DNA of 21,659 bases from Nanobdellota archaeon (GCA_030640565.1 DAOWJD010000009.1:1-21659); one strand, 5' to 3'; counted from the stretch's first letter, positions 1 through 7,172 are shown. A program made the numbers and translations. The notes: a model not told the origin generated them from the letters alone.

Positions 1-1
1 C

Positions 2-100
2 GAGTTGTTTAGAATGAGGTATAATCATTTCAGACCACATACAAGTCTAAATAGAAAAACACCTGATGAAGTTTATAATGATTTTAGTTTATTATTTTAA
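2..100 (+). CDS. C-terminal end of a DDE (rve-type) transposase, cut by window edge
   Basis: The first 32 codons read in frame 2 to a TAA at 98-100. The peptide contains YNHFRPHTSLNRKTPDEVY, the typical tail of IS3/IS481-type integrase-core transposases (Y-N-x-x-R-P-H-x-S-L-x-x-x-T-P-x-E-V-Y). The upstream catalytic part lies outside the window, so it is unknown whether the gene is intact. Seven bases (TTAACCT, 97-103) are inverted at 128-134 and could form a terminator or element end. A family 1 repeat begins 40 bp downstream. Confidence 0.8.
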   Translation, partial: ELFRMRYNHFRPHTSLNRKTPDEVYNDFSLLF

Positions 101-139
101 CCTACGACATATGTCACCTGCGTATACAGGTTAAGAATT

Positions 140-189
140 ACGCCCACGCCGAGTGTAATATTTCAGAAAGGGTATTTAAGGGGTTTTGG
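140..189 (+). repeat. Family 1 dispersed repeat, copy 1
   Basis: Contains CGCCCACGCCGAGTG (141-155) followed by CAGAAAGGGTATTTAAGGGG and TTTTGG. A short hairpin GGAGA...TCTCC follows at about 188-208. It sits between the transposase tail and the symporter gene, in + orientation like all seven copies. Confidence 0.8.
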
Positions 190-229
190 AGAGAGATTAT
201 GGTTCTCCTGAATAAAGCACTCTAAAGAT

Positions 230-237
230 TTAAATAA
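230..237 (+). promoter_or_regulatory. TATA box of the symporter gene
   Basis: TTTAAATA lies about 30 bp before the ATG at 265, the position expected for an archaeal promoter of a leaderless or near-leaderless mRNA. Confidence 0.5.
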
Positions 238-264
238 ATAAAATTTGTATTTTTATTATAAAAG

Positions 265-1605
265 ATGGTGATGTTATCAACTTTAGATTTGGTATTGATA
301 TTTATTTATCTTGCAGTATTAATTGCAATAGGATACTTTTCAGCAAGAAAACAAAAAGAAGAAAGTTATTTGATTGCTGAAAGAAAATTAGGGCCATGGT
401 CAACAATGGCTACAATTAATGCAAGCAAGACAGGTTCTATTTTAATGATATTTGTTGCATTAGTTTATTTGTGGGGTTTTTCAGCCTTATGGTATTTTGT
501 AGGTATGACTTTTGGGATTTTACTTTTTTTACCTTTTGCTTTAAAATTAAAAGAAAGTTCAAAACAAAGATTTTATACATTAGCAGATTATTTTAAGTAT
601 AATTATGGAAAAAAATCAGCAATTATTGCTTCTTTAATAACAATTTTTCTTATGTTTGGATTTTTAGTTCTTAACTTAATTGCCGGAACTAAAATATTTA
701 TATTTTTTACAGGATGGGCTTTTTGGTTGTGTGCTAGTATTTTGATTGTTATTGTTTTAATTTATCTTCTTATGGGAGGATTTAAGGCGGTAGTGAAAAC
801 AGATGTATTACAATATATTGTAATGGTTGTTATTTTAGCTTTATTAGCTTTAACTTTATTTAAGGGTTCATTAATCCCTATTTCAGAATGGATTTTCTTT
901 AAGGCAGACATTATAACAATGGCAGGATTTTTTATTGTTGGGCTTTTGTTTCCTTTTGCAATGCCAGATATGTGGCAGAGAGTTTATTCTGCAAGAGATA
1001 AAAAAGCATTGAAAAAAGGAATTTTTACCTCAGCAATTGTTTATATGGTTTTTGCATTTCTTTTAGCATTAGTTGCTCTTACAATTAAAATGCAGTTCCC
1101 TGGAATAGACCCGGATCTTGCTTTAATTCATGGGTTTGGAAATCTTCTTCCGGTAGGATTTTTAGGATTTGCTAGTATTCTTTTATTTGCAGCGATTATG
1201 AGTTCAATTGATACCTATATTTTTACAGGGGCCTCTTCAATAACACAAGATTTTTTTGATTGGGATAAAAAAACAACAGTTAAACATCTTAAAAGAGTAA
1301 TCTTTGGATTAGCGATTATAGGAACAATAATAGCTATATTACTTCAAAACTTGATGATTGGTTCTTATATATTTGTTGCTTCATTAGTAATTTTATCTGT
1401 AGCAGTTATAGCAACATGGATTAACAAGAATATAAAACAAAGAACATTATTATTTGGACTTATATTTGGAATAATTGGTTTTGTTATCTTCCTTATTATG
1501 AGTTTATTAAAAGGACATATTGATCCAACAATTGTTATAATCACTCTTGGTTCTAGTTTAGTTGGTTTAATTATTGGAAGAATTGTTTCCATTTTCAAAA
1601 AGTGA
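265..1605 (+). CDS. Sodium:solute symporter family (SSS) membrane transporter
   Basis: A 446-aa very hydrophobic protein with about 12-13 predicted membrane spans. It begins with a hydrophobic helix (L-D-L-V-L-I-F-I-Y-L) followed by the family-typical stretch of charged residues and E-R-K-L-G-P-W-S near residue 40, then alternating helices to the C-terminus. SSS proteins use the sodium gradient to import sugars, amino acids, carboxylates or other small solutes. The substrate cannot be read from this sequence. It is slightly shorter than PutP-type members (about 500 aa). The ATG at 265 fits the TATA box; an alternative ATG lies at 271. It stands alone, and a family 1 repeat follows the stop within 10 bp. 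Confidence 0.85.
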   Translation: MVMLSTLDLVLIFIYLAVLIAIGYFSARKQKEESYLIAERKLGPWSTMATINASKTGSILMIFVALVYLWGFSALWYFVGMTFGILLFLPFALKLKESSKQRFYTLADYFKYNYGKKSAIIASLITIFLMFGFLVLNLIAGTKIFIFFTGWAFWLCASILIVIVLIYLLMGGFKAVVKTDVLQYIVMVVILALLALTLFKGSLIPISEWIFFKADIITMAGFFIVGLLFPFAMPDMWQRVYSARDKKALKKGIFTSAIVYMVFAFLLALVALTIKMQFPGIDPDLALIHGFGNLLPVGFLGFASILLFAAIMSSIDTYIFTGASSITQDFFDWDKKTTVKHLKRVIFGLAIIGTIIAILLQNLMIGSYIFVASLVILSVAVIATWINKNIKQRTLLFGLIFGIIGFVIFLIMSLLKGHIDPTIVIITLGSSLVGLIIGRIVSIFKK

Positions 1606-1611
1606 TTAAAA

Positions 1612-1652
1612 AATAACTTCCAGAAAGGGTATTTAAGGGTTTTTGGTTGTGG
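1612..1652 (+). repeat. Family 1 dispersed repeat, copy 2
   Basis: Short form: ATAACTTC followed by CAGAAAGGGTATTTAAGGG and T5GG. It starts 7 bp after the symporter stop and fills the 83-bp gap to the convergent isomerase gene. A weak stem GGGAGA/TCTTTC with G-T pairs follows. Confidence 0.8.
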
Positions 1653-1688
1653 ATACGCCGGGAGATGTTAGGGAGTTATTCTTTCTTA

Positions 1689-2210
1689 TTAAATTTTGAA
1701 TTCAAACTTTTCTAAAGCTATTTTTAACCAAATAGAATATTTTTTTGGATTTTCCTTAACATCTTTTTTCAAATCCTTTAAAGAGATCCATTTATAATAA
1801 GATGCTTCATTTTTGTTGATCTTAATTTTTCCATTATATTTTCCTAGGAAAACATGGTCTATTTCATTCTCTATTAACCCGTTGTCAAAGGCAAATCTAT
1901 AATGAAATTTAAATGCTTTTTTAAGGTGACAATCAAAACCCAGTTCTTCTTTTAATCTCCTGTGACATGCTTTAATTAAAGACCCTTCTGGTTTTGGATG
2001 ACTGCAAACCGTATTTGACCATAATCCTCCACTATGATATTTTGATTCTGCTCTTTTTTGTATTAATAGTTCTCCTTTTAAGTTGAAAACAAATATTGAA
2101 AAAGCGCGGTGCAAATCTCCATCAATATGTGTCTGAAGTTTTTCTTTTGCCCCGATTTCTTTATCTTTTGTGTTAATGAGGATAACTTTCTCTTTGTTTT
2201 TCCAGATCAT
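1689..2210 (-). CDS. idi: Isopentenyl-diphosphate delta-isomerase, type 1 (Nudix)
   Basis: A 173-aa Nudix-fold protein. IDI-1 interconverts isopentenyl and dimethylallyl diphosphate in the cytosol, supplying both building blocks for archaeal lipid isoprenoids. The catalytic Cys is C69 in G-G-L-W-S-N-T-V-C-S-H-P, and the catalytic/metal-ligand pair is E114/E116 in E-N-E-I-D-H-V. Candidate metal ligands H28, H34 and H71 are present, and the Nudix-like R-R-L-K-E-E-L-G is at 84-91. Length is close to the bacterial enzyme (about 180 aa). Its start lies 38 bp inside the 3' end of the upstream polyprenyl synthetase-like gene, so the two are almost certainly co-transcribed and translationally coupled. 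Type 1 is less usual in archaea, where type 2 (FMN) prevails, so lateral acquisition is possible. Confidence 0.92.
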   Translation of the reverse strand: MIWKNKEKVILINTKDKEIGAKEKLQTHIDGDLHRAFSIFVFNLKGELLIQKRAESKYHSGGLWSNTVCSHPKPEGSLIKACHRRLKEELGFDCHLKKAFKFHYRFAFDNGLIENEIDHVFLGKYNGKIKINKNEASYYKWISLKDLKKDVKENPKKYSIWLKIALEKFEFKI

Positions 2211-3183
2211 TTCTTATGCTTGTAATAAATTTATTTGATGAAATTCCTAAAAAAGTTTCTGCTAACAAATCTCTTGTCGCACTTTCTTCAAAACTTTCAT
2301 ATAGCTTCTTTTTTGTTCTTTTATGCTGCTCTTTTAGATATTCTAAACAATCTTCAAAGGTTCTTGTAGATCTCAATAATTCACTTATTTCTTCTGGAGG
2401 TGAATTTACTAATTTTTCTTTATTAATTCCAGATCTTGTGGCTAACAAATAAACAGGTAAAGTCAATTTTCCTTGCCTTAAATCTGATAGTTGGTCTTTA
2501 TATGGTTTTTCACAAACAAACAAATCTTTTCTAGGCAATGCAAAATCTCCAAAATCATTTGATGCCTGACTCCCTGTCCCTAACATTCTCCCAATCTCAT
2601 ATAAATCTCTATTTTCTTTTCCAGACACTACTGAACCGCTAAATAAGCATCTTCCCTCAAATTCTCCACAAAGACTATGACATCTTTGTTCATAAATTCT
2701 AATAAAATCTTCATATGAGCCAAAATTATCTATTTTATCTAAAGTTAGTACATTTAAATCTAAATTTTGCCCGTGATAAATCACGCGGTTTATTGAAGAG
2801 ATACTTTCAATTAAATTTTCAAGGCCATTTTCTAAGAGTATTCTTTGGGAAAGCTCTCTTAATTGGAATCCTCCGATGATTAAATTATCTATTTCTCTTT
2901 TTGTTCTTGGGCCACCTTTTTCATCAAAGATCCAATTTATGATATATGTTGAACAATTAAGTAGCTCGTAACTTGCACAAACTGGAGTGATTAAATTTAG
3001 ATTTCTTCCCCCTGTTATTTCGTACCCCAATTTTACTAGAATGTCCCTAAGTCTTGGTTTTCCAATTCTTGATTCGGGCAAAATCCTAGCTTCATTAATC
3101 ACTCCTTCAATAGAAGGTCTAAGTATTTTATCTGTTTCTGCAGATATTTGCCTCATTGCTCTAAAGTAATTATTTCGGATCAT
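2173..3183 (-). CDS. Polyprenyl synthetase-like protein with degenerate first Asp-rich motif
   Basis: A 336-aa all-alpha isoprenyl diphosphate synthase-fold protein. Landmarks in order: G-K-P-R-L-R near 41-46, the region where DDxxD(D) should be (W-I-F-D-E-K-G-G-P-R, 84-93), G-Q-N-L-D-L (138-143), the second Asp-rich motif as N-D-F-G-D (209-213) after G-T-G-S-Q-A-S, and S-D-L-R-Q-G-K-L-T-L-P-V (233-244), equivalent to the family's K-D-x-x-x-G-K-x-T-L-P. Normal members chain-elongate allylic diphosphates (GPP, FPP, GGPP). Here the first motif has lost its paired aspartates and the second has N for D, so activity may be altered or the protein may be a regulatory subunit. It overlaps idi downstream. 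The ATG at 3181-3183 has a TATA-like stretch about 25 bp upstream. Confidence 0.8.
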   Translation of the reverse strand: MIRNNYFRAMRQISAETDKILRPSIEGVINEARILPESRIGKPRLRDILVKLGYEITGGRNLNLITPVCASYELLNCSTYIINWIFDEKGGPRTKREIDNLIIGGFQLRELSQRILLENGLENLIESISSINRVIYHGQNLDLNVLTLDKIDNFGSYEDFIRIYEQRCHSLCGEFEGRCLFSGSVVSGKENRDLYEIGRMLGTGSQASNDFGDFALPRKDLFVCEKPYKDQLSDLRQGKLTLPVYLLATRSGINKEKLVNSPPEEISELLRSTRTFEDCLEYLKEQHKRTKKKLYESFEESATRDLLAETFLGISSNKFITSIRNDLEKQRESYPH

Positions 3184-3219
3184 AGAAAAAAGCCTAGAGA
3201 AAATATCTTAAGTTTTCAC

Positions 3220-3233
3220 CCTTCCATAGAAGG
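3220..3233. promoter_or_regulatory. Near-palindromic operator upstream of the polyprenyl synthetase gene
   Basis: CCTTCCATAGAAGG has inverted CCTTC/GAAGG arms. It lies 37-50 bp before the start at 3183, just upstream of that gene's TATA-like region (about 3203-3214), where an activator would bind. A 13/14 identical copy lies at 3900-3913. Confidence 0.5.
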
Positions 3234-3235
3234 CT

Positions 3236-3898
3236 TTATTGAGAAATAAGTTTTGGGAGTATTTTTGCTTCAGCTTTTCTTAAATTCTCTCTAAATGTTG
3301 GCTTTGAAACTTTTGCTATTTTTGCCAATTTGTTCAAGTCAGTTTTTCTTGGAAAATCATAGTATCCCTTTTGAAAAGCCAGAGTAATTGCTTTTTCCTG
3401 CATTTTTGGAAGCTTTGGGAGGAGTTTTGAAACATAAACATCTTCAACTTTCTTTTCTTCAAAACGAAGAATTTCGAAATGTGTTGTTGTTTTATTTCTT
3501 TCTAGAGCTTTGATAAAATCCTGCAAAGGTTTTCTATCCCAAAATGCTATTTCTATTATTTCAAACCCTTCTTTACTTACATAAGCTGGACTTGGACGGA
3601 TGAACATTTGATTATATCCTTTAGAGTATAATTCAATTTCTTTTCTATGTTTTGCGACTGTAATAATCACATCCCCGTAAATTTCAATATTAACAATTTT
3701 CGGGTGTTTTTTCATGTAAGATATATACTTTTTAATTTGCGATTTATCTCCAAAGATGTGCTGAAGGGCTGTAGTGTAATTATAATTCCTTTTTTCATAG
3801 AAACCAAGAAAGTAAAAATGGACTAATAAACCAAGTTCTTCTAATTTTGGAGAATAAATACAGTCTTTATGTTTGTATTTAAATTTCAAATACCACAT
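3236..3898 (-). CDS. HTH_10 (bacterio-opsin activator-type) transcriptional regulator
   Basis: A 220-aa cytosolic DNA-binding protein. The last ~55 residues (L-P-K-M-Q-E-K-A-I-T-L-A-F-Q-K-G-Y-Y-D-F-P-R...L-A-K-I-A-K-V-S-K-P-T-F-R-E-N-L-R-K-A-E) match the Bat/HTH_10 helix-turn-helix module of archaeal regulators: 'leaps Q..A...A...GYfe.PR....eLA...gvs..tf...LR.ae'. The N-terminal ~160 residues form the mixed alpha/beta sensor part seen in such proteins. The gene lies directly upstream of the polyprenyl synthetase/idi operon on the same strand. In haloarchaea Bat controls isoprenoid/retinal-linked genes, so control of the adjacent operon is a reasonable inference. The TATA box TTTTTATAG (3920-3928) is about 26 bp before the ATG. 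Confidence 0.8.
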   Translation of the reverse strand: MWYLKFKYKHKDCIYSPKLEELGLLVHFYFLGFYEKRNYNYTTALQHIFGDKSQIKKYISYMKKHPKIVNIEIYGDVIITVAKHRKEIELYSKGYNQMFIRPSPAYVSKEGFEIIEIAFWDRKPLQDFIKALERNKTTTHFEILRFEEKKVEDVYVSKLLPKLPKMQEKAITLAFQKGYYDFPRKTDLNKLAKIAKVSKPTFRENLRKAEAKILPKLISQ

Positions 3899-3899
3899 G

Positions 3900-3913
3900 C
3901 CTTACATAGAAGG
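3900..3913. promoter_or_regulatory. Near-palindromic operator at the transcription start of the HTH_10 gene
   Basis: CCTTACATAGAAGG lies between the TATA box (3920-3928) and the ATG (3896-3898) of the regulator gene, a repressing position. It matches the 3220-3233 site at 13 of 14 positions. Confidence 0.5.
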
Positions 3914-3932
3914 TTGTAGTTTTTATAGTTTT

Positions 3933-4023
3933 CTAAAAGGGTATTTAAGGGTTTTGGAGGGGGTTTTTTGGGTTGTGGAGACATAGATGAAATTGCTAAG
4001 AGATGAATACTCTCTCTGGGTGT
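3933..4023 (+). repeat. Family 1 dispersed repeat, copy 3, with hairpin tail
   Basis: AAAAGGGTATTTAAGGG then TTTTGGAGGGGG-TTTTTT-GGG gives four G-tracts of three or more. The tail 3970-4023 matches 13323-13376 with two mismatches and can fold: ACAT/GTGT and AGA/TCT outer pairs around an inner AGAGA/TCTCT stem. This is the only copy not preceded by a + strand gene; it lies 3' of the minus-strand gene ending at 4025. Confidence 0.75.
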
Positions 4024-4024
4024 T

Positions 4025-4333
4025 TTACTTTAAATTGTGCATTTTCATTATTCTTTTAACATCATAAGATTCAATATCTACTTCCTGTTTACCTATTGTG
4101 TGTGAAAATTCCATAACTTTATCCGTAAGGCCATCTTTGTTATTATCATAACCACAATATTTTATAAGTTTCCCATTATTAATAGATTTATCTACAATGC
4201 TGATCCCCCACAAATATTTTCCATAATTTCTTCTATCTTCAGTTAATAAAACCGCTCCTAGAGTAAAATATGAAATACACAAGGCTAACAAGATATATTC
4301 CCCATTTTTTTTAATGCTATTTTTTAAATTCAT
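4025..4333 (-). CDS. Small membrane-anchored protein with one EF-hand-like calcium loop
   Basis: A 102-aa protein of unknown function. Residues 12-31 form one membrane helix or signal anchor (Y-I-L-L-A-L-C-I-S-Y-F-T-L-G-A). A loop D63-N-N65-K-D67-G-L-T-D71 has the D-x-N/D-x-D-G-x-x-D spacing of dockerin/EF-hand calcium sites. The soluble part is probably outside the cell. The protein at 10382-10897 has the same layout (N-terminal helix plus such loops) and may be a distant relative. It diverges from the TrmB gene across a promoter region containing a perfect 10-bp inverted repeat. Confidence 0.6.
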   Translation of the reverse strand: MNLKNSIKKNGEYILLALCISYFTLGAVLLTEDRRNYGKYLWGISIVDKSINNGKLIKYCGYDNNKDGLTDKVMEFSHTIGKQEVDIESYDVKRIMKMHNLK

Positions 4334-4359
4334 AAATCTAAGAATTAAATTAGATTTAT
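4332..4359. promoter_or_regulatory. Perfect 10-bp inverted repeat at the start of the 102-aa gene
   Basis: ATAAATCTAA (4332-4341) and TTAGATTTAT (4350-4359) are separated by 8 bp. The repeat covers the minus-strand start codon and lies in the divergent region shared with the TrmB gene, so it is a candidate operator. Confidence 0.5.
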
Positions 4360-4389
4360 TTATCTTTCTCCCCTTGTACAGGAGGCGTT

Positions 4390-4406
4390 ATGGAAACATT
4401 TTTATA
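4390..4406 (+). promoter_or_regulatory. BRE/TATA promoter of the first TrmB gene
   Basis: GGAAACATTTTTATAGCAA ends about 20 bp before the ATG. The promoter of the second TrmB gene (minus strand, about 12804-12822) reads AGAAACATTTATATATCAA, so the paralogues share BRE and TATA sequence almost base for base. Confidence 0.5.
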
Positions 4407-4424
4407 GCAATAATAATTAATAAA

Positions 4425-5168
4425 ATGATGGAGAAAAAAATATTAGATTTGTTAAGAATTGGACTTACTGAGGGAGAAGCAAAAGTTTATTTAGCTTTAC
4501 TAGATTTAGGTTCTGCTAGAATGGGGGTTATTGTTAAGGAATCAAAAGTTGCTTATTCAAATATCTATGATATTCTAAGAAGACTTTCTGAAAAAGGAAT
4601 TGTTAGCTATATAACAAAAAACAAAACTAAATATTTTCAAGCAGCAAGTCCAAGAAATTTAATAGAATATCTTAACAAAAAAGAAAAAGAATTAACAACT
4701 CAAAAAAAAGCTTTACTAGAAATAACTCCAAATTTGGAAAAATTTCAAGAACTAAAAATCCATCAAGACGCAGAAATTTTTATTGGAATTAAGGGTTTAA
4801 GATCTGCATATATAAAATTACTCTCAAAGTTAGATAAAAACGATGAACATCTTTTTTTATATACTCATAAAGAAGAATATGCTAAAAAATCAAACTTATT
4901 TTACTTTGGCATAAAGGATATTCTTAGCAAGAGAAAGATAAAAGGTATTAGTAATAAAATATATTCTAAATCAGATTATATTAAGAACTCAAAATATGTT
5001 TCTCTTAAGACTACAAATATACCTTTGCCTGGAAACATAGACATTTGTAAAGATAAAATATTATTAGTAACATGGAAAGACCCAATAATAGGAATTTTGA
5101 TACAATCAGAAGATATTTCAAGATCTATGAGGGAATATTTTAATAATTTATGGAGAATAGAAGAATAG
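4425..5168 (+). CDS. TrmB-family transcriptional regulator (first paralogue)
   Basis: A 247-aa regulator. Residues 1-70 are the TrmB winged helix (L-L-R-I-G-L-T-E-G-E-A-K-V-Y-L-A-L-L-D-L-G-S-A, then V-A-Y-S-N-I-Y-D-I-L-R-R-L-S-E-K-G-I-V and K-T-K-Y-F-Q-A-A-S-P). A coiled linker (78-105) and a C-terminal ligand/effector domain follow, ending N-L-W-R-I-E-E. TrmB proteins sense sugars or other metabolites and act on archaeal promoters. Paired ATGs at 4425 and 4428 fit the TATA box at about 4399-4406; the open frame extends upstream to 4314 but that would run through the promoter. The gene at 12055-12789 is a clear paralogue with the same domain order. Confidence 0.85.
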   Translation: MMEKKILDLLRIGLTEGEAKVYLALLDLGSARMGVIVKESKVAYSNIYDILRRLSEKGIVSYITKNKTKYFQAASPRNLIEYLNKKEKELTTQKKALLEITPNLEKFQELKIHQDAEIFIGIKGLRSAYIKLLSKLDKNDEHLFLYTHKEEYAKKSNLFYFGIKDILSKRKIKGISNKIYSKSDYIKNSKYVSLKTTNIPLPGNIDICKDKILLVTWKDPIIGILIQSEDISRSMREYFNNLWRIEE

Positions 5169-5170
5169 AA

Positions 5171-5257
5171 ATAAACTCCCTGTTTGAGCACATTATGGGA
5201 AAACTTATACGCCCATGCCGAGTGCAATATTTCAGAAAGGGTATTTAAGGGTTTTGG
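5171..5257 (+). repeat. Family 1 dispersed repeat, copy 4 (long form), invaded by the transposon
   Basis: The long form opens with AACTCCCTGTTTGAGCA, 6 bp after the TrmB stop, runs through CGCCCATGCCGAGTG (5210-5224) and ends in CAGAAAGGGTATTTAAGGG. Its first 50 bp recur at 14639-14688. The transposon inserted at its end, so the repeat's original downstream part is now at 10307 onward. Confidence 0.8.
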
Positions 5258-5262
5258 TGACC
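5254..5262. repeat. Target-site duplication, left copy
   Basis: TTGGTGACC directly abuts the left terminal inverted repeat and recurs exactly at 10307-10315, directly abutting the right one. Confidence 0.9.
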
Positions 5263-5284
5263 CAGACTGTCGCAGATGAGGGTC
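5263..5284 (+). repeat. Left terminal inverted repeat of the transposon
   Basis: The outer 12 bp match the right end exactly and 19 of 22 bp match overall. A second TGTCGC occurs 38 bp further in (5307-5312), a possible subterminal transposase site. Confidence 0.9.
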
Positions 5285-5298
5285 TTTTGATTAAAATC

Positions 5299-5526
5299 TT
5301 ATTCGCTGTCGCTTTCGGGACTTTTGATGTTATCTAACCATCTTTTCATCTCATCTCTAACCTGACCCCTTTGATAAATTGCTTCCTTTATGGTACTATC
5401 AACATTTATCTTACTGCTTCTTTTTTTAAGAAATTCTAAAACCTTACTCCATTCTTTCACTTTTTTTTGAAGTAATTTAATGTGTAACATAGCTCTTCCA
5501 ATCTCTCTTTTTCTTTCTTTATTCAT
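5299..5526 (-). CDS. Small charged helical protein of the transposon, unknown function
   Basis: A 75-aa, lysine/arginine-rich, mostly helical protein, with no family recognised. It is the third gene of the transposase operon. Its start overlaps the end of the 134-aa gene by 8 bp, indicating coupled translation, and it ends 36 bp inside the left transposon end. Residues 1-38 could form an amphipathic or coiled helix; the acidic tail is S-P-E-S-D-S-E. Its position suggests a transposition accessory or a DNA-binding helper, but this is inference only. Confidence 0.6.
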   Translation of the reverse strand: MNKERKREIGRAMLHIKLLQKKVKEWSKVLEFLKKRSSKINVDSTIKEAIYQRGQVRDEMKRWLDNIKSPESDSE

Positions 5527-5923
5527 TTTGCGGTTTTTTGTATTTTATTTTTATTTTAACATTTATATGATTAATACATCTTCTACCAATTTTCCTTCCT
5601 TTTGGAGAACCTTCATCTCCTTCACAAATCAATAATTTTTCTCTTTCAGTTTCTTTACTTCTTACCATCTCTCTTATTTCTTGCCCTATAGCAAATCCGC
5701 CCCTTTGACAAGAAGAATTGTTGCAATTTAGATACTCTCCTATGTCCCGGGAGTCAGTAATCCTCCTTTTACTTTCCTCATTATAGACACCATAACCTCT
5801 TTGATTAAATTCTATGGAGATATTTTTTATTTCAGGAAATGCCTTTTCAAAAGTTGTTGGTTCTCCAAATAAAAAACCTCCTTCATTAACTTGGTCTTGT
5901 TTGGTTCTTCTTTTTGTTTTCAT
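5519..5923 (-). CDS. Transposon-borne hypothetical protein, second gene of the transposase operon
   Basis: A 134-aa basic protein without a recognised domain. The start (ATG 5921-5923) lies 2 bp after the transposase stop, and its end overlaps the 75-aa gene. There are three central/late Cys residues (C-N-N-S-S-C around residue 89, C-E near 116 and C-I near 131), too few and too scattered to call a zinc site. No membrane segments. The tight spacing with the transposase argues for a role tied to transposition or to host interaction. Confidence 0.6.
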   Translation of the reverse strand: MKTKRRTKQDQVNEGGFLFGEPTTFEKAFPEIKNISIEFNQRGYGVYNEESKRRITDSRDIGEYLNCNNSSCQRGGFAIGQEIREMVRSKETEREKLLICEGDEGSPKGRKIGRRCINHINVKIKIKYKKPQNE

Positions 5924-5925
5924 TT

Positions 5926-7140
5926 CTATTTATTATGGAGGTTTTCTATATTTTTTAAACTTTGCATAAGCATAGTATTCCACCTATTTCCCCCAATTCC
6001 TATCCCGCATTTCCAGGCAGGCGTGGTCTTATCCTTAACGTTTTCTCTTATGAAATTATGATAAACCCTGAACCCGTCTGCATAACTTTGGACATCTGTA
6101 ACTCCACGCCTTACTTTGTGAAATTCTTTTTGTTGTGTGTGATGGCTCTCTATTACATTATTATTTATTATTTTTCTTTGTCCTAAGATTGAAGTGTGCT
6201 TAACTTTTCTTTCATTTCCCCAATTTCTAAATGCTTTACGAACTCCATCTTGATAACCTGCGTATTTGTCTGTAATTATTTGGTAAGGTATTTTTCCATT
6301 CTGTTTATATGCTTCTGTAAAAACTTTTTGTGCGTCTTTTGATTTTCTACTTCTGCCTGAACTCAAAGAAGCGAGTAAGAATTTGGTTTCATGGTCTATG
6401 ACATTCCAGACATAAGCATATCCAGTAGTTCCTTTAGATTTGCTCGGTTTTTCCTTTGTCAGTATAAGAGTTTCATCCGCATTCCAAACCCCACAAGTTT
6501 TTGGGGTTAGTGTTTTGGAATACTCGTTGAGAATTTTTGAAAATCTTAAGACCCAGCGTCTTATTGTTTCGTGATGTAATTTTAAGCCATAGAATTGCTG
6601 GAATTGGTCTGAGATATCTCTATAAGATAATCCTTTGTAAAAACAATCCATAGAAAGACAAACTAACTTAGCATTTCCTTTTATCTTTTTGATAGGAGAG
6701 AGAACAAACCTTCTCTTGCAATCTCCACATCCATACCTTTGTTTCTCGCCAAGTTTTGTCCTCCTCTTACCTCTTCCAATCAGTTTTTCAGATTGACAAT
6801 AAGGGCAACATTTCTTCTGGGGGTCTTTAATAATCAATTCTATTGGTTGCTCTGTTTCCGGATTGAATTTATATTTCTCTTTAATCTTTTTGAATAAAAG
6901 AACGGCCTTAATATGTTTACAATACAATCCTTTTCCTTTACATTTGTATTCAAAATCTTTGCAGGAACAAGCATAACTGTCAAAATATGTAACTAGATAT
7001 TTTCTTCTTGATGATTGGCTGGGGACTGAATAAGTGTTTTCTTCTATTAGAATTGGCTTTCCTATTTCTAAAATTTGTTTTGCTTTTTCTTCTCTGCTTT
7101 GTTGAAGATATTTAAGTCGGTTTTGGGCTTTTGTTTTCAC
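5926..7140 (-). CDS. SWIM / zinc-ribbon / IS6-like DDE transposase
   Basis: A 404-aa transposase, the probable mobility enzyme of the 5-kb element. Domains in order: N-terminal SWIM zinc finger (C58-x-C60...C74-x-H76), zinc ribbon (C112-x2-C115...C138-x2-C141), helix-turn-helix (about 165-200, L-S-Y-R-D-I-S-D-Q-F), then an IS6/IS240-type RNase-H fold with D222 (W-N-A-D-E-T), D291 (I-T-D-K-Y-A-G-Y) and E331 (N-N-N-V-I-E-S-H-H). All three catalytic acids are present. At 404 aa it is far longer than usual IS6 transposases (about 230 aa) because of the N-terminal part. The TATA box at about 7164-7171 is 26 bp before the ATG, with palindromes immediately upstream of it. Confidence 0.88.
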   Translation of the reverse strand: MKTKAQNRLKYLQQSREEKAKQILEIGKPILIEENTYSVPSQSSRRKYLVTYFDSYACSCKDFEYKCKGKGLYCKHIKAVLLFKKIKEKYKFNPETEQPIELIIKDPQKKCCPYCQSEKLIGRGKRRTKLGEKQRYGCGDCKRRFVLSPIKKIKGNAKLVCLSMDCFYKGLSYRDISDQFQQFYGLKLHHETIRRWVLRFSKILNEYSKTLTPKTCGVWNADETLILTKEKPSKSKGTTGYAYVWNVIDHETKFLLASLSSGRSRKSKDAQKVFTEAYKQNGKIPYQIITDKYAGYQDGVRKAFRNWGNERKVKHTSILGQRKIINNNVIESHHTQQKEFHKVRRGVTDVQSYADGFRVYHNFIRENVKDKTTPAWKCGIGIGGNRWNTMLMQSLKNIENLHNK

Positions 7141-7172
7141 TTTTGTTTCTATCCTTTTTGGCTCTATAAATT

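Noticed and set aside
2216..2452. Plus-strand open frame inside the polyprenyl synthetase gene
   Set aside because: It is antisense to a gene with recognisable motifs and has no promoter or family resemblance.
4976..5227. Minus-strand frame sharing K-F-x-H-N-x-L-K-Q-G-V with another at 14413-14679
   Set aside because: The resemblance comes from the shared long-form family 1 repeat, and both overlap strong + strand genes.
5962..6186. Plus-strand open frame inside the transposase
   Set aside because: It is a shadow of the transposase C-terminal coding sequence.
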